Below, in pieces: positions 1 to 6,902 of a stretch of 64,000 bases of DNA; the first letter of the stretch is position 1; every line of letters begins with the position of its first letter. The notes under the pieces are model-generated. The model was not told the origin of the DNA. It saw only the letters and a list, made by a program, of their open reading frames with translations, and ran no database searches. The DNA is from a bacterium (lineage in GTDB: Bacteria; Bacillota; Bacilli; Lactobacillales; Streptococcaceae), in the NCBI GenBank assembly GCA_905221435.1, contig CAJNDD010000009.1, positions 1 to 64,000 on the forward strand, given 5' to 3'. Made by a program: the position numbers and the translations under genes.

Positions 1-76
1 CGAACACAGTAGTTAAGCCCTAGAACGCCGGAAGTAGTTGGGGGTTGCCCCCTGTGAGATATGGAAGTCGCTTAGC
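1..76 (+). rRNA. rrf: 5S ribosomal RNA, 3' end (partial)
   Basis: The window opens inside a 5S rRNA. The conserved CGAACACAG, GCCCTAGAACGCCGG and GGGGGTTGCCCCC helices are readable, and the 3' strand of the terminal stem lies near GTCGCTTAGC. The exact 3' end is estimated. The tRNA cluster starts about five bases further on, as expected downstream of a streptococcal rRNA operon. Confidence 0.93.
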
Positions 77-80
77 TCTA

Positions 81-153
81 GGGAGTTTAGCTCAGCTGGG
101 AGAGCATCTGCCTTACAAGCAGAGGGTCAGCGGTTCGATCCCGTTAACTCCCA
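81..153 (+). tRNA. tRNA-Val (anticodon UAC)
   Basis: A 73-nt cloverleaf with acceptor arms GGGAGTT and AACTCCC, D-arm TAGCTCAGCTGGGAGAGC, anticodon loop CTTACAA and T-arm GGTTCGATCCC. It is the first of nine tRNAs behind the rRNA genes, probably cut from one long transcript. Confidence 0.97.
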
Positions 154-155
154 TA

Positions 156-228
156 GGTCCCGTAGTGTAGCGGTTATCACGTCGCCCTGTCACGGCGAAG
201 ATCGCGGGTTCGATTCCCGTCGGGACCG
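156..228 (+). tRNA. tRNA-Asp (anticodon GUC)
   Basis: A 73-nt cloverleaf: acceptor arms GGTCCCG and CGGGACC, anticodon loop CTGTCAC, T-arm GGGTTCGATTCCC. It lies two bases after tRNA-Val. Confidence 0.97.
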
Positions 229-252
229 TTTAAGATAACGGCAGTTATTTTA

Positions 253-325
253 GACTCGTTAGCTCAGTTGGTAGAGCAATTGACTTTTAATCAATGGGTC
301 ACTGGTTCGAGCCCAGTACGGGTCA
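253..325 (+). tRNA. tRNA-Lys (anticodon UUU)
   Basis: A 73-nt cloverleaf: acceptor arms GACTCGT and ACGGGTC, anticodon loop CTTTTAA, T-arm CTGGTTCGAGCCCAG. Confidence 0.97.
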
Positions 326-330
326 TATTA

Positions 331-412
331 GCGGGTTTGGCGGAATTGGCAGACGCACCAGATTTAGGATCTGGCGCTTAACGGCGTGGGGGTTCAAGTC
401 CCTTAACCCGCA
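331..412 (+). tRNA. tRNA-Leu (anticodon UAG)
   Basis: An 82-nt class II tRNA with a long variable arm. The acceptor starts GCGGGTT, the anticodon loop is TTTAGGA and the T-arm GGGTTCAAGTCCC. Confidence 0.97.
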
Positions 413-424
413 TAATAGAAATAG

Positions 425-497
425 GCCGGCTTAGCTCAGTTGGTAGAGCATCTGATTTGTAATCAGAGGGTCGCGTGTTCAAGTCATGTAGCCGGCA
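425..497 (+). tRNA. tRNA-Thr (anticodon UGU)
   Basis: A 73-nt cloverleaf: acceptor arms GCCGGCT and AGCCGGC, anticodon loop TTTGTAA. The T-arm contains GTGTTCAAGTCAT, where one stem position is weak. Confidence 0.95.
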
Positions 498-524
498 TTT
501 TTTTATATAGAATAAGAGGTCGAT

Positions 525-596
525 GCGAACGTAGTTCAGTGGTAGAACACCACCTTGCCAAGGTGGGGGTCGCGGGTTCGAATCCCGTCGTTCGCT
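525..596 (+). tRNA. tRNA-Gly (anticodon GCC)
   Basis: A 72-nt cloverleaf: acceptor arms GCGAACG and CGTTCGC, anticodon loop TTGCCAA, T-arm GCGGGTTCGAATCCCGT. Confidence 0.97.
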
Positions 597-603
597 TAGA
601 GAG

Positions 604-689
604 GCCGGGGTGGCGGAACTGGCAGACGCACAGGACTTAAAATCCTGCGATTGGTAACGATCGTACCGGTTCGATTCCGGTCCTCGGCA
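604..689 (+). tRNA. tRNA-Leu (anticodon UAA)
   Basis: An 86-nt class II tRNA with a long variable arm: acceptor arms GCCGGGG and CCTCGGC (one G-T pair), anticodon loop CTTAAAA, T-arm CCGGTTCGATTCCGG. Confidence 0.97.
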
Positions 690-700
690 TATAGTAATGA

Positions 701-774
701 GCACCCTTAGCTCAACTGGATAGAGTACCTGACTACGAATCAGGCGGTTAGAGGTTCGACTCCTCTAGGGTGCA
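701..774 (+). tRNA. tRNA-Arg (anticodon ACG)
   Basis: A 74-nt cloverleaf: acceptor arms GCACCCT and AGGGTGC, anticodon loop CTACGAA (A34 is probably edited to inosine), T-arm GAGGTTCGACTCCTC. Confidence 0.97.
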
Positions 775-788
775 TTTTTTATTTAATG

Positions 789-862
789 CGGGAAGTAGCT
801 CAGCTTGGTAGAGTACTTGGTTTGGGACCAAGGTGTCGCAGGTTCGAATCCTGTCTTCCCGA
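789..862 (+). tRNA. tRNA-Pro (anticodon UGG)
   Basis: A 74-nt cloverleaf: acceptor arms CGGGAAG and CTTCCCG, anticodon loop TTTGGGA, T-arm CAGGTTCGAATCCTG. It is the last tRNA of the cluster. The next 75 bases hold no gene I can support. Confidence 0.97.
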
Positions 863-938
863 TTATATTTATATAAGCTTTTATTAACTGTTATTTGTAA
901 ATTAAAGCTCTTTATCAGCTGTAATAGGTTGAAGTTAG

Positions 939-1905
939 CTAAAATCTAGAAAGGACGAATTTCGTTCTTTCTTTTTTGATGTTCAAAGCGATGAAAATCC
1001 TTTTTTGAAGTTTTCAAAGTTTCGAAAACCAAAGACATTGCGTTTAATGAGATTATTAGTTGCTTCCAATTTAGCGTTGGAATAAGCTAATTAAAGGGCG
1101 TTGATGATTTTCTCTTTATCCTTGAGAAAGGTTTTAAAGACAGTCTGAAAAAGAGGATGAACTTGCTTTAGATTGTCCTCAATAAGTCCGAAGAATGTGT
1201 CAGGTTCCTTATTCTGAAAGTGAAAAAGCAAGAGCTGATAGAGCTTATAGTGGTGTTTCAAGTCTTCTGAATAGCTTGAAAGCTTGTCTAGAATTTCTTT
1301 ATTCGTCAAGTGCATACGAAAAGTAGGGCGATAAAATCGCTTATCGCTGAGTTTACGACTATCTTGTTGAATGAGTTTCCAGTAACGTTTGATAGCCTTG
1401 TATTCATGGGATTTCGCTCAAGTTGATTCATGATTTGGACACGAACACGACTCATAGCACGGCGAAACTCATCTTTCCCTTAGTGAAGGCGTACTCGTGC
1501 CAGGACATAATTTCTGGAAGCCAGGTGAAGTCATGCTTTAAGTGAAAGTCATTGAGCTTATGAATAACAATTGAAGTTGGAATGGACAGCTGATGAGCAA
1601 TATCGATCATAGACGTCTTTGCAATCAACTTTTGAGCAATTTTTTGATTGATAATACGGGGAATTTGATGATTCTTCTTGATGATAGAAGTCTCAGCGAC
1701 CATCATTTTCGAGGAATGATAGCACTTGAAACAGCATTTTCTAAGGAGAATTTTAGTAGGCATGCCAGTTGTTTCTAGGTAAGGAATCTTAGACGGTTTT
1801 TGGAAGTCATATTTCTTCATTTGGCTTCCGCAATCAGGGTAAGATGGGGCGTCGTAGTCCAGTTTAGCGAAGATTTCCTTTTCTACAACAAAATAGGCTC
1901 CATAA
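939..1905 (-). pseudogene. Degenerate ISL3-family (IS1167-like) transposase
   Basis: The minus strand carries pieces of an ISL3-type transposase in several frames. Near 1830-1900 is a zinc-finger-like start (FAKLDYDAPSYPDCGSQMKK), then a fragment at 1452-1820 ending in SWHEYAFTKGK. After a frameshift come the stretches EFRRAMSRVRVQIMNQ and MHLTNKEILDKLSSYSEDLK (1091-1315), then an in-frame TAA at 1091-1093. The C-terminus continues with LEATNNLIKRN and NIKKERTKFVLSRF. The central DDE segment that should follow YAFTKGK is missing. The two frameshifts, the internal stop and the deletion mean it cannot make an active transposase. The N-terminal boundary is approximate, and I did not identify terminal inverted repeats. 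Confidence 0.85.
948..977 (+). terminator. Probable rho-independent terminator of the rRNA-tRNA transcript
   Basis: AGAAAGGACG pairs with CGTTCTTTCT (ten pairs, one G-U) around a 5-nt loop, followed by six T. It overlaps the 3' end of the transposase remnant on the other strand, so its sequence may come from the IS end. Confidence 0.6.
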
Positions 1906-1971
1906 GATCCATAGGAGATTTACCTACTACAAATATTATGGGGTCTGATAAATCAAGAAAACTTAAGCATA

Positions 1972-2018
1972 TTACTTGATTTATTTTTAGCATATATTAT
2001 ACTTGATAAGTCAAGTAT
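1972..2018 (+). promoter_or_regulatory. Promoter with palindromic operator for the MarR/DUF1304 pair
   Basis: A -35 TTACTT (1972-1977) lies 17 bases before a -10 TATTAT (1995-2000). A perfect 8-bp inverted repeat, ATACTTGA-taag-TCAAGTAT (1999-2018), overlaps the -10 and the start site. A half-site pair AAATCAAG...CTTGATTT lies just upstream (about 1952-1982). This is the usual place for an autorepressing MarR protein to bind. Confidence 0.65.
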
Positions 2019-2047
2019 TGATGAATCATATATGTTGGGAGGGAATG

Positions 2048-2473
2048 ATGGTAGCAATCCATGATTTACTGTATCAACTACGGTTGGCAGATCAGTCTAT
2101 GACACAATTATTCGAACGCCAATTAGGAATTAGTCTGACTCGTTATCAAATCTTATGTTTCTTAATCGATCAGTCACCGTGTAATCAAATAGCAGTTCAG
2201 GAGCGTTTGAAGATTGATCAGGCTGCCTTGACACGGCACTTTAAAATTTTGGAAAAGGAAGGTTTGGTTAATCGACGTCGGAATCCTGAAAATCAGAGGG
2301 AGGTTTTAGTGGAAGTGACAGACTTTGCGAGAGGGCAACTAGTAACCAACTCTCCCCAACAACATATAAAGGTAAAGAGTCAGATGGAAAGCGTACTTAC
2401 AAAAGGAGAGCGAGAAGAGTTCAGTCGCTTGTTAGAAAAGTTGCAATCGGGCTTAGAAGAGATAGAAATTTAA
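2048..2473 (+). CDS. MarR-family transcriptional regulator
   Basis: A winged-helix regulator of about 141 residues, within the usual MarR size range. The HTH (around residues 30-70) reads ISLTRYQILCFLIDQS and QAALTRHFKILEKEGLVNRR, where the recognition helix and wing of MarR proteins lie. I chose the ATG at 2048 because GGGAGGG sits 5-8 bases upstream; an ATG at 2045 is equally in frame, and an upstream ATG at 2003 lies inside the operator. The TACTTGA palindrome at the promoter suggests autorepression. The next gene starts 11 bases downstream, so the regulator and the small membrane protein form one transcript. The inducing ligand is unknown. Confidence 0.88.
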   Translation: MVAIHDLLYQLRLADQSMTQLFERQLGISLTRYQILCFLIDQSPCNQIAVQERLKIDQAALTRHFKILEKEGLVNRRRNPENQREVLVEVTDFARGQLVTNSPQQHIKVKSQMESVLTKGEREEFSRLLEKLQSGLEEIEI

Positions 2474-2483
2474 GGAGAAGAAT

Positions 2484-2846
2484 ATGTCTATTTTTACAAT
2501 TGTTTTAGCAACTATCGTTGCTTTGGAGCATTTTTATATTTTTTATTTGGAAAGTGTGGCTACGCAATCAGATACTACTAGTCGCGTGTTTGATGTGGAT
2601 AAGGAAGAACTGGTTCGTCCTTCAGTGAGTTCATTATTTAAAAATCAAGGAATTTATAATGCTTTGATAGGTGTGTTTCTTTTGTATGGGATTTATTTCT
2701 CACAAAGTTTGGAAATTGTGACCATCTTTGTTTTATTTGTGTTTGGTGTAGCGATCTACGGTTCTCTGACAGCAGACAAGAAGATTATTCTGAAGCAAGG
2801 TGGGCCTGCTATTCTAGCTCTACTTAGTATTTTGATTTTGAAATAA
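2484..2846 (+). CDS. DUF1304 family small membrane protein
   Basis: A 120-residue hydrophobic protein with about four membrane helices. It starts MSIFTIVLATIVALEHFYIF; the first-helix EH pair is typical of DUF1304. The family is small, integral to the membrane, and of unknown function. The SD AAGGAGAAG precedes the ATG. It is the only gene co-transcribed with the MarR regulator, so it is the likely regulated effector, possibly in stress or efflux; that role is inferred from context only. Confidence 0.85.
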   Translation: MSIFTIVLATIVALEHFYIFYLESVATQSDTTSRVFDVDKEELVRPSVSSLFKNQGIYNALIGVFLLYGIYFSQSLEIVTIFVLFVFGVAIYGSLTADKKIILKQGGPAILALLSILILK

Positions 2847-2996
2847 GAAAGTCGCGTTTTTTGTTAGCTCTAAAAGCTAGATTTTCCTGCCTAGCTTTTG
2901 AGTTTTAGATATTAATCTTTCTTTTCTCTAGTTTAATCTGTCAATACCAGCTTGTCAGCTATTAGATGAAATCTTAATGACCTGTTTTCTAGAAAA

Positions 2997-3008
2997 ACTA
3001 TACCAATT
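2997..3008. promoter_or_regulatory. Candidate NagR (GntR-type) dre operator, distal
   Basis: ACTATACCAATT, the reverse complement of AATTGGTATAGT, matches the NagR dre motif known upstream of nag and glmS genes in streptococci and bacilli. It lies just upstream of the glmS -35. An identical copy lies at 3076-3087. Confidence 0.6.
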
Positions 3009-3015
3009 TTTATTC

Positions 3016-3044
3016 TTGACAAGTGATAAAAACAAGTATATACT
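3016..3044 (+). promoter_or_regulatory. glmS promoter
   Basis: TTGACA (3016-3021), a 17-bp spacer and TATACT (3039-3044). Transcription should start near 3051, giving a leader of about 74 nt. That is too short for a glmS ribozyme. Confidence 0.8.
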
Positions 3045-3075
3045 GTTTTTGCTGATTCTGTAAAAGGGAAATCAG

Positions 3076-3087
3076 ACTATACCAATT
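3076..3087. promoter_or_regulatory. Candidate NagR (GntR-type) dre operator, proximal
   Basis: A second ACTATACCAATT, in the transcribed leader of glmS 79 bp from the first. A repressor or activator bound to both copies would flank the start site. Confidence 0.6.
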
Positions 3088-3124
3088 TAAGGGGAAAGCA
3101 CAGCTGGTCTGTGTCGTATATACT

Positions 3125-4933
3125 ATGTGTGGAATTGTCGGTGTTGTTGGAAACACAAATGCAACTGATATTTTGATTCAAGGGCTTGAAAAGCTTGAAT
3201 ACCGTGGCTATGATTCTGCGGGGATTTTTGTCCTAGGTGGTGCTGAAAATCATCTAGTCAAAGCTGTTGGCCGTATCGCTGAATTGTCTGCAAAGACAGC
3301 TGGTGTTGAGGGAACGACTGGTATCGGACATACGCGTTGGGCGACTCACGGAAAACCAACTGAGGACAATGCTCACCCACACCGCTCTGAGACAGGACGT
3401 TTTGTCTTGGTGCACAATGGGGTGATTGAAAACTATCTCGAAATCAAGGAAGAATACCTTGCAGGTCACCACTTCAAGGGACAAACAGATACAGAAATTG
3501 CCGTTCACCTGATTGGAAAATTTGCAGAAGAAGATGGTCTCTCAGTTCTTGAAGCTTTTAAAAAAGCCCTTCACATAATCCGTGGTTCTTATGCTTTTGC
3601 CTTGGTTGACTCTGAAAATCCAGATGTCATCTATGTCGCTAAGAACAAATCTCCACTTCTGATTGGTCTTGGGGAAGGTTATAATATGGTCTGCTCAGAT
3701 GCTATGGCTATGATTCGTGAGACCAACCAATACATGGAAATCCATGACCAAGAGTTGGTAATCGTCAAGGCTGATAGTGTGGAAGTTCAAGACTATGATG
3801 GAAATCGCCGTGAACGTGCTAGCTATACTGCGGAGCTTGACTTGTCAGATATCGGTAAGGGGACTTATCCTTACTACATGCTCAAGGAAATTGATGAGCA
3901 ACCAACGGTTATGCGTAAACTCATCCAATCCTACACAGATGAGACAGGTCAAGTTGTTGTAGAACCAGCTATCATCAAGGCTGTTCAAGATGCAGACCGC
4001 ATTTACATCCTTGCAGCTGGAACATCTTACCACGCAGGATTTGCTTCTAAGAAGATGTTGGAAGAACTGACAGATACACCAGTTGAACTTGGAATTTCAT
4101 CTGAGTGGGGCTACGGTATGCCACTTCTCAGCAAGAAACCACTCTTCATCTTTATCAGCCAGTCTGGTGAAACAGCTGATAGCCGTCAAGTTTTGGTTAA
4201 GGCTAATGAAATGGGTATCCCGAGCTTAACAGTGACAAACGTGCCAGGTTCAACTCTTTCACGTGAAGCGAACCATACTATGCTTCTTCACGCGGGTCCT
4301 GAAATTGCCGTGGCATCAACTAAGGCTTATACAGCGCAAATTGCAGCGCTTGCCTTCTTGGCAAAAGCAGTTGGAGAAGCAAATGGCAATGCTAAAGCGC
4401 AAGCCTTTGATCTGATTCGTGAGCTGTCTATCGTGGCTCAGTCTATCGAATCAACTCTTTCTGAGAAAGAAACCATTGATGCCAAGATTCGAGAGCTTCT
4501 TGAAACAACTCGCAACGCCTTTTACATCGGACGTGGTCAAGATTACTATGTAGCCATGGAAGCCAGTCTTAAGCTCAAAGAGATTTCTTACATCCAATGT
4601 GAAGGCTTTGCGGCAGGAGAACTCAAGCATGGAACCATTGCCTTGATTGAAGAGGGGACACCTGTTTTGGCTCTCTTGTCAGATCCAGTTCTTGCCAACC
4701 ACACTCGTGGAAATATCCAAGAGGTCGCAGCCCGTGGTGCTAAGGTTCTCACTATCGCAGAAGAAAATGTTGCTAAAGACACAGACGATATCGTCCTTAC
4801 GACCGTACACCCTTACCTCTCACCAATCTCAATGGTCGTGCCAACACAATTGGTCGCTTACTTTGCAACACTCCACCGTGGCCTTGATGTGGACAAACCA
4901 CGTAATCTTGCTAAGTCAGTAACAGTAGAATAA
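3125..4933 (+). CDS. glmS: Glutamine--fructose-6-phosphate aminotransferase (isomerizing)
   Basis: It makes glucosamine-6-phosphate from fructose-6-phosphate and glutamine, the first step to UDP-GlcNAc for peptidoglycan. The 602 residues are full length. The glutaminase half starts MCGIVGVVG, with Cys2 as nucleophile after Met removal, and includes GHTRWATHG; two SIS sugar-isomerase domains follow (about 285-425 and 455-595), with [10 protein letters not shown] and VASTKAY. It ends [12 protein letters not shown], the conserved C-terminal loop. The best SD-like run, AAGGGGAAAG (3089-3098), lies 26 bases before the ATG; a small hairpin (CACAG/CTGTG, 3099-3113) between them may shorten the effective distance. 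Candidate NagR sites flank the promoter, which would couple its level to amino-sugar supply. Confidence 0.98.
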   Translation: MCGIVGVVGNTNATDILIQGLEKLEYRGYDSAGIFVLGGAENHLVKAVGRIAELSAKTAGVEGTTGIGHTRWATHGKPTEDNAHPHRSETGRFVLVHNGVIENYLEIKEEYLAGHHFKGQTDTEIAVHLIGKFAEEDGLSVLEAFKKALHIIRGSYAFALVDSENPDVIYVAKNKSPLLIGLGEGYNMVCSDAMAMIRETNQYMEIHDQELVIVKADSVEVQDYDGNRRERASYTAELDLSDIGKGTYPYYMLKEIDEQPTVMRKLIQSYTDETGQVVVEPAIIKAVQDADRIYILAAGTSYHAGFASKKMLEELTDTPVELGISSEWGYGMPLLSKKPLFIFISQSGETADSRQVLVKANEMGIPSLTVTNVPGSTLSREANHTMLLHAGPEIAVASTKAYTAQIAALAFLAKAVGEANGNAKAQAFDLIRELSIVAQSIESTLSEKETIDAKIRELLETTRNAFYIGRGQDYYVAMEASLKLKEISYIQCEGFAAGELKHGTIALIEEGTPVLALLSDPVLANHTRGNIQEVAARGAKVLTIAEENVAKDTDDIVLTTVHPYLSPISMVVPTQLVAYFATLHRGLDVDKPRNLAKSVTVE

Positions 4934-4957
4934 GCTAAGAAAGTCTAGTTCATCTAG
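4925..4957 (+). repeat. 33-bp direct repeat, copy 1 (glmS end and terminator)
   Basis: A 33-bp stretch covering the last two codons, the stop and most of the terminator of glmS is repeated exactly at 5557-5589, at the end of the next gene. Both genes therefore end in Val-Glu-stop with the same terminator stem. Confidence 0.9.
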
Positions 4958-4966
4958 ACTTTTTTG
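4941..4966 (+). terminator. glmS rho-independent terminator
   Basis: AAGTCTAG-ttcat-CTAGACTT followed by a T run. It lies eight bases after the glmS stop. Confidence 0.88.
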
Positions 4967-5031
4967 CTCTCTCTTGGTATACTTGAGTGAGGAGTATTTT
5001 TCACGGCTCCAATTGTTATAAGGAGAAGAAA

Positions 5032-5565
5032 ATGAAGAAGAAAAAAAATATTATTGCTATGCTGATTGGTATCGTCTTGTCTAGTTCTTTCTTGATACGT
5101 ACGGTCTTGATCCATCAGGCGAGACAAGCGAAAAAGCAAAACCTGGAACGGATTGCTGCGGTGCAAGAGACGGTTCAGTCTCAAGATCAAAAGAAAGCTG
5201 AAGAGCAGAAAGAACACTTTAAAAAGGCATTTGAAGGTATAGATAGAACTTCCATTCAAATGAAAGACTACGATAGCCACACAAAGATTAATGCGGACTA
5301 CAGTTTTGGTACCAAGGATGGAGTACACTACCTAGTAGAATTGAAAACAGGGAATAAAGTAGCTCTGGAAGGTGTGGACAAGGCCTTTCCATTGTCTGTC
5401 AAAAATGAGGACACAAATAGTACGGAGCTTGCCCTGGTTGTCCGTAAAGACCAAGTCTGGTACATGATTGATACAAAGGGTGAGACGATTTACACTTTTG
5501 AACAAACAGAATTGACAGAAAACTCGAAGTTGACTTTGAAAGACAATAAACTACAGGTAGAATAA
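5032..5565 (+). CDS. Small membrane-anchored protein of unknown function
   Basis: A 177-residue protein with a lysine-rich start (MKKKKNIIAMLIG) and a single hydrophobic segment at about 6-27. A charged, coiled-coil-like stretch follows (about 30-75, rich in K, E and Q), then a globular C-terminal part with three similar beta-rich lines (VHYLVELKTGNKVAL, ALVVRKDQVWYMIDTKGE, KLTLKDNKLQVE). The N-terminus should be a signal anchor with the rest outside. The SD AAGGAGAAG is just upstream of 5032; an in-frame ATG at 4987 has no good SD and would spoil the signal sequence. Its 3' end duplicates that of glmS. I do not recognise the family. Confidence 0.75.
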   Translation: MKKKKNIIAMLIGIVLSSSFLIRTVLIHQARQAKKQNLERIAAVQETVQSQDQKKAEEQKEHFKKAFEGIDRTSIQMKDYDSHTKINADYSFGTKDGVHYLVELKTGNKVALEGVDKAFPLSVKNEDTNSTELALVVRKDQVWYMIDTKGETIYTFEQTELTENSKLTLKDNKLQVE

Positions 5566-5596
5566 GCTAAGAAAGTCTAGTTCATCTAGGCTTTTT
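5557..5596 (+). terminator. Terminator inside 33-bp direct repeat, copy 2
   Basis: AAAGTCTAG-ttcat-CTAGGCTTTTT at the end of the small membrane protein gene. Positions 5557-5589 are identical to 4925-4957; the copy diverges only at the last stem pairs (GGC instead of GAC). Confidence 0.85.
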
Positions 5597-5612
5597 CTAA
5601 TGAGCAAATTCA

Positions 5613-5641
5613 TTGAAAATAAAACTAATTAGTGATAAAAT
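5613..5641 (+). promoter_or_regulatory. Promoter of the LLM flavin oxidoreductase gene
   Basis: TTGAAA (5613-5618), a 17-bp spacer and TAAAAT (5636-5641), 34 bases before the start codon. Confidence 0.65.
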
Positions 5642-5675
5642 ACCCTAAAACTAAAAGAGATAGCGAGGAAACAGG

Positions 5676-6728
5676 ATGGTAGAATTGGGGATTTCAACAT
5701 TTGGGGAAACAACAGCTCTGGAAGCGACTGGACAGACTTACAGTCATGCCGAACGCATTCGTCAGTTGGTGGCGGAGATTGAACTGGCTGACAAGGTTGG
5801 TTTGGATGTGTATGGGATTGGGGAGCACCATCGAGAGGACTTTGCGGTATCAGCTCCAGAGATTATTTTGGCAGCTGGGGCAGTCAATACCAAAAAAATC
5901 CGTTTGACCAGTGCGGTCAGCATTCTCTCGAGTATGGATCCGATTCGCTTGTTCCAACAATATGCCACCATCGATGCCTTGTCAAATGGACGGGCAGAGA
6001 TTATGGCTGGGCGTGGTTCATTTACCGAGTCTTTCCCACTGTTTGGCTATGACTTGAAAGACTATGAAGCTCTCTTTGATGAGAAATTAGACATGCTCCA
6101 GTTAGTCAATGAAAAGACCAAGATAGACTGGCAAGGTCAATTGACCCAAAGCATTGCTGGAAAAGAAGTCTATCCCCGTCCAGTTCAGGACAAATTGCCA
6201 TTGTGGGTGGCGACAGGTGGCCATGTCGAATCAACAGTGAAGATTGCTCAGGCGGGGCTGCCGATTGTCTATGCTATTATTGGTGGTAATCCGCGCTACT
6301 TCAAGAAATTGATTCAAGCTTATCGTGAGATTGGAAGGGATGCCGGTCATGCGGATAAAGACCTGAAAGTGGGCGCTCATTCTTGGGGGTGGATTGCTGA
6401 AGATGGCGAGCAGGCGGTGAAAGATTATTTCCATCCGACCAAGCAAGTGGTGGATGCGATTTCCAAGGACCGTCCACACTGGCAGGAGTTGACCTATGAG
6501 CAATATTTGGAGCAAGTTAGTCCAAATGGTGCCATGTTTGTGGGAAATCCAGACCAGGTGGCAGAAAAATTGATTCGCATGATTGAGGATTTAGGCTTGG
6601 ATCGTTTCATGCTCCATCTACCGCTTGGTTCCATGCCACATGACCAGGTTCTGAGAGCTATTGAACTCTTTGGTACACAAGTGGCACCCAAAATACGAGC
6701 TTACTTTGCCATGAAAGAGGGGTTATAA
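5676..6728 (+). CDS. LLM-class (luciferase-like) flavin-dependent oxidoreductase
   Basis: A 350-residue single-domain TIM-barrel monooxygenase of the bacterial luciferase family. It starts MVELGISTFGETT, with the family signatures VYGIGEHHREDFAVSAP near residue 45, LTSAVSILSSMDPIRLFQQ near 75-95 and GRAEIMAGRGSF near 105-115. It ends in a barrel strand resembling the FMN phosphate site (MFVGNPDQVAEKL). It would use reduced FMN and O2; the substrate cannot be told from the sequence. The SD GAGGAAAC lies before 5676. It is monocistronic behind its own promoter. A fragment of a distant gene lies 15 bp downstream. Confidence 0.9.
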   Translation: MVELGISTFGETTALEATGQTYSHAERIRQLVAEIELADKVGLDVYGIGEHHREDFAVSAPEIILAAGAVNTKKIRLTSAVSILSSMDPIRLFQQYATIDALSNGRAEIMAGRGSFTESFPLFGYDLKDYEALFDEKLDMLQLVNEKTKIDWQGQLTQSIAGKEVYPRPVQDKLPLWVATGGHVESTVKIAQAGLPIVYAIIGGNPRYFKKLIQAYREIGRDAGHADKDLKVGAHSWGWIAEDGEQAVKDYFHPTKQVVDAISKDRPHWQELTYEQYLEQVSPNGAMFVGNPDQVAEKLIRMIEDLGLDRFMLHLPLGSMPHDQVLRAIELFGTQVAPKIRAYFAMKEGL

Positions 6729-6742
6729 AAAAATCCAATCAG

Positions 6743-6803
6743 TTGAGTCGATTGGTGAGGGACACCCATGGCTTCAGCAACAGGTGGAAGTGGTACAAGC
6801 GAT
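6743..6803 (+). pseudogene. 61-bp orphan fragment of a URO-D-family gene
   Basis: These 61 bases match 13489-13549, inside the first URO-D-family gene, at 59 positions (mismatches G/A and C/A). Upstream, AAAAAAATCCAATCAG resembles AAAAAATTCAATCGG found before that gene (near 12998-13012). The fragment has no start codon and ends in unrelated sequence, so it is a scar of a duplication or rearrangement. Confidence 0.85.
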
Positions 6804-6861
6804 AGAGCATACTATCTAGTGGAATATATACTAGTTTATACCCAGTACAAGATAAAATAGT

Positions 6862-6897
6862 AAAAAATGCGATTATCCAAGTGGAAATCGTCTTTTT
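6862..6897. terminator. Bidirectional terminator after res
   Basis: GCGATTatCC-aagt-GGaaATCGT has a T run on both sides (TTTTTT on the minus strand, TTTTT on the plus). It should end the leftward res transcript. Its right half GGAAATCGTCTTTTT is shared with the hairpin at 11898-11931 beyond the other end of the restriction block. Confidence 0.6.
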
Positions 6898-6902
6898 GAT
6901 AC

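Noticed and set aside
378..704. Minus-strand ORF of 108 codons across the tRNA genes
   Set aside because: It is entirely antisense to tRNA-Leu, -Thr, -Gly and -Leu; a chance reading frame.
3045..3124. glmS ribozyme
   Set aside because: The predicted leader is only about 74 nt and shows no ribozyme core; the Bacillus-type element needs roughly twice that.
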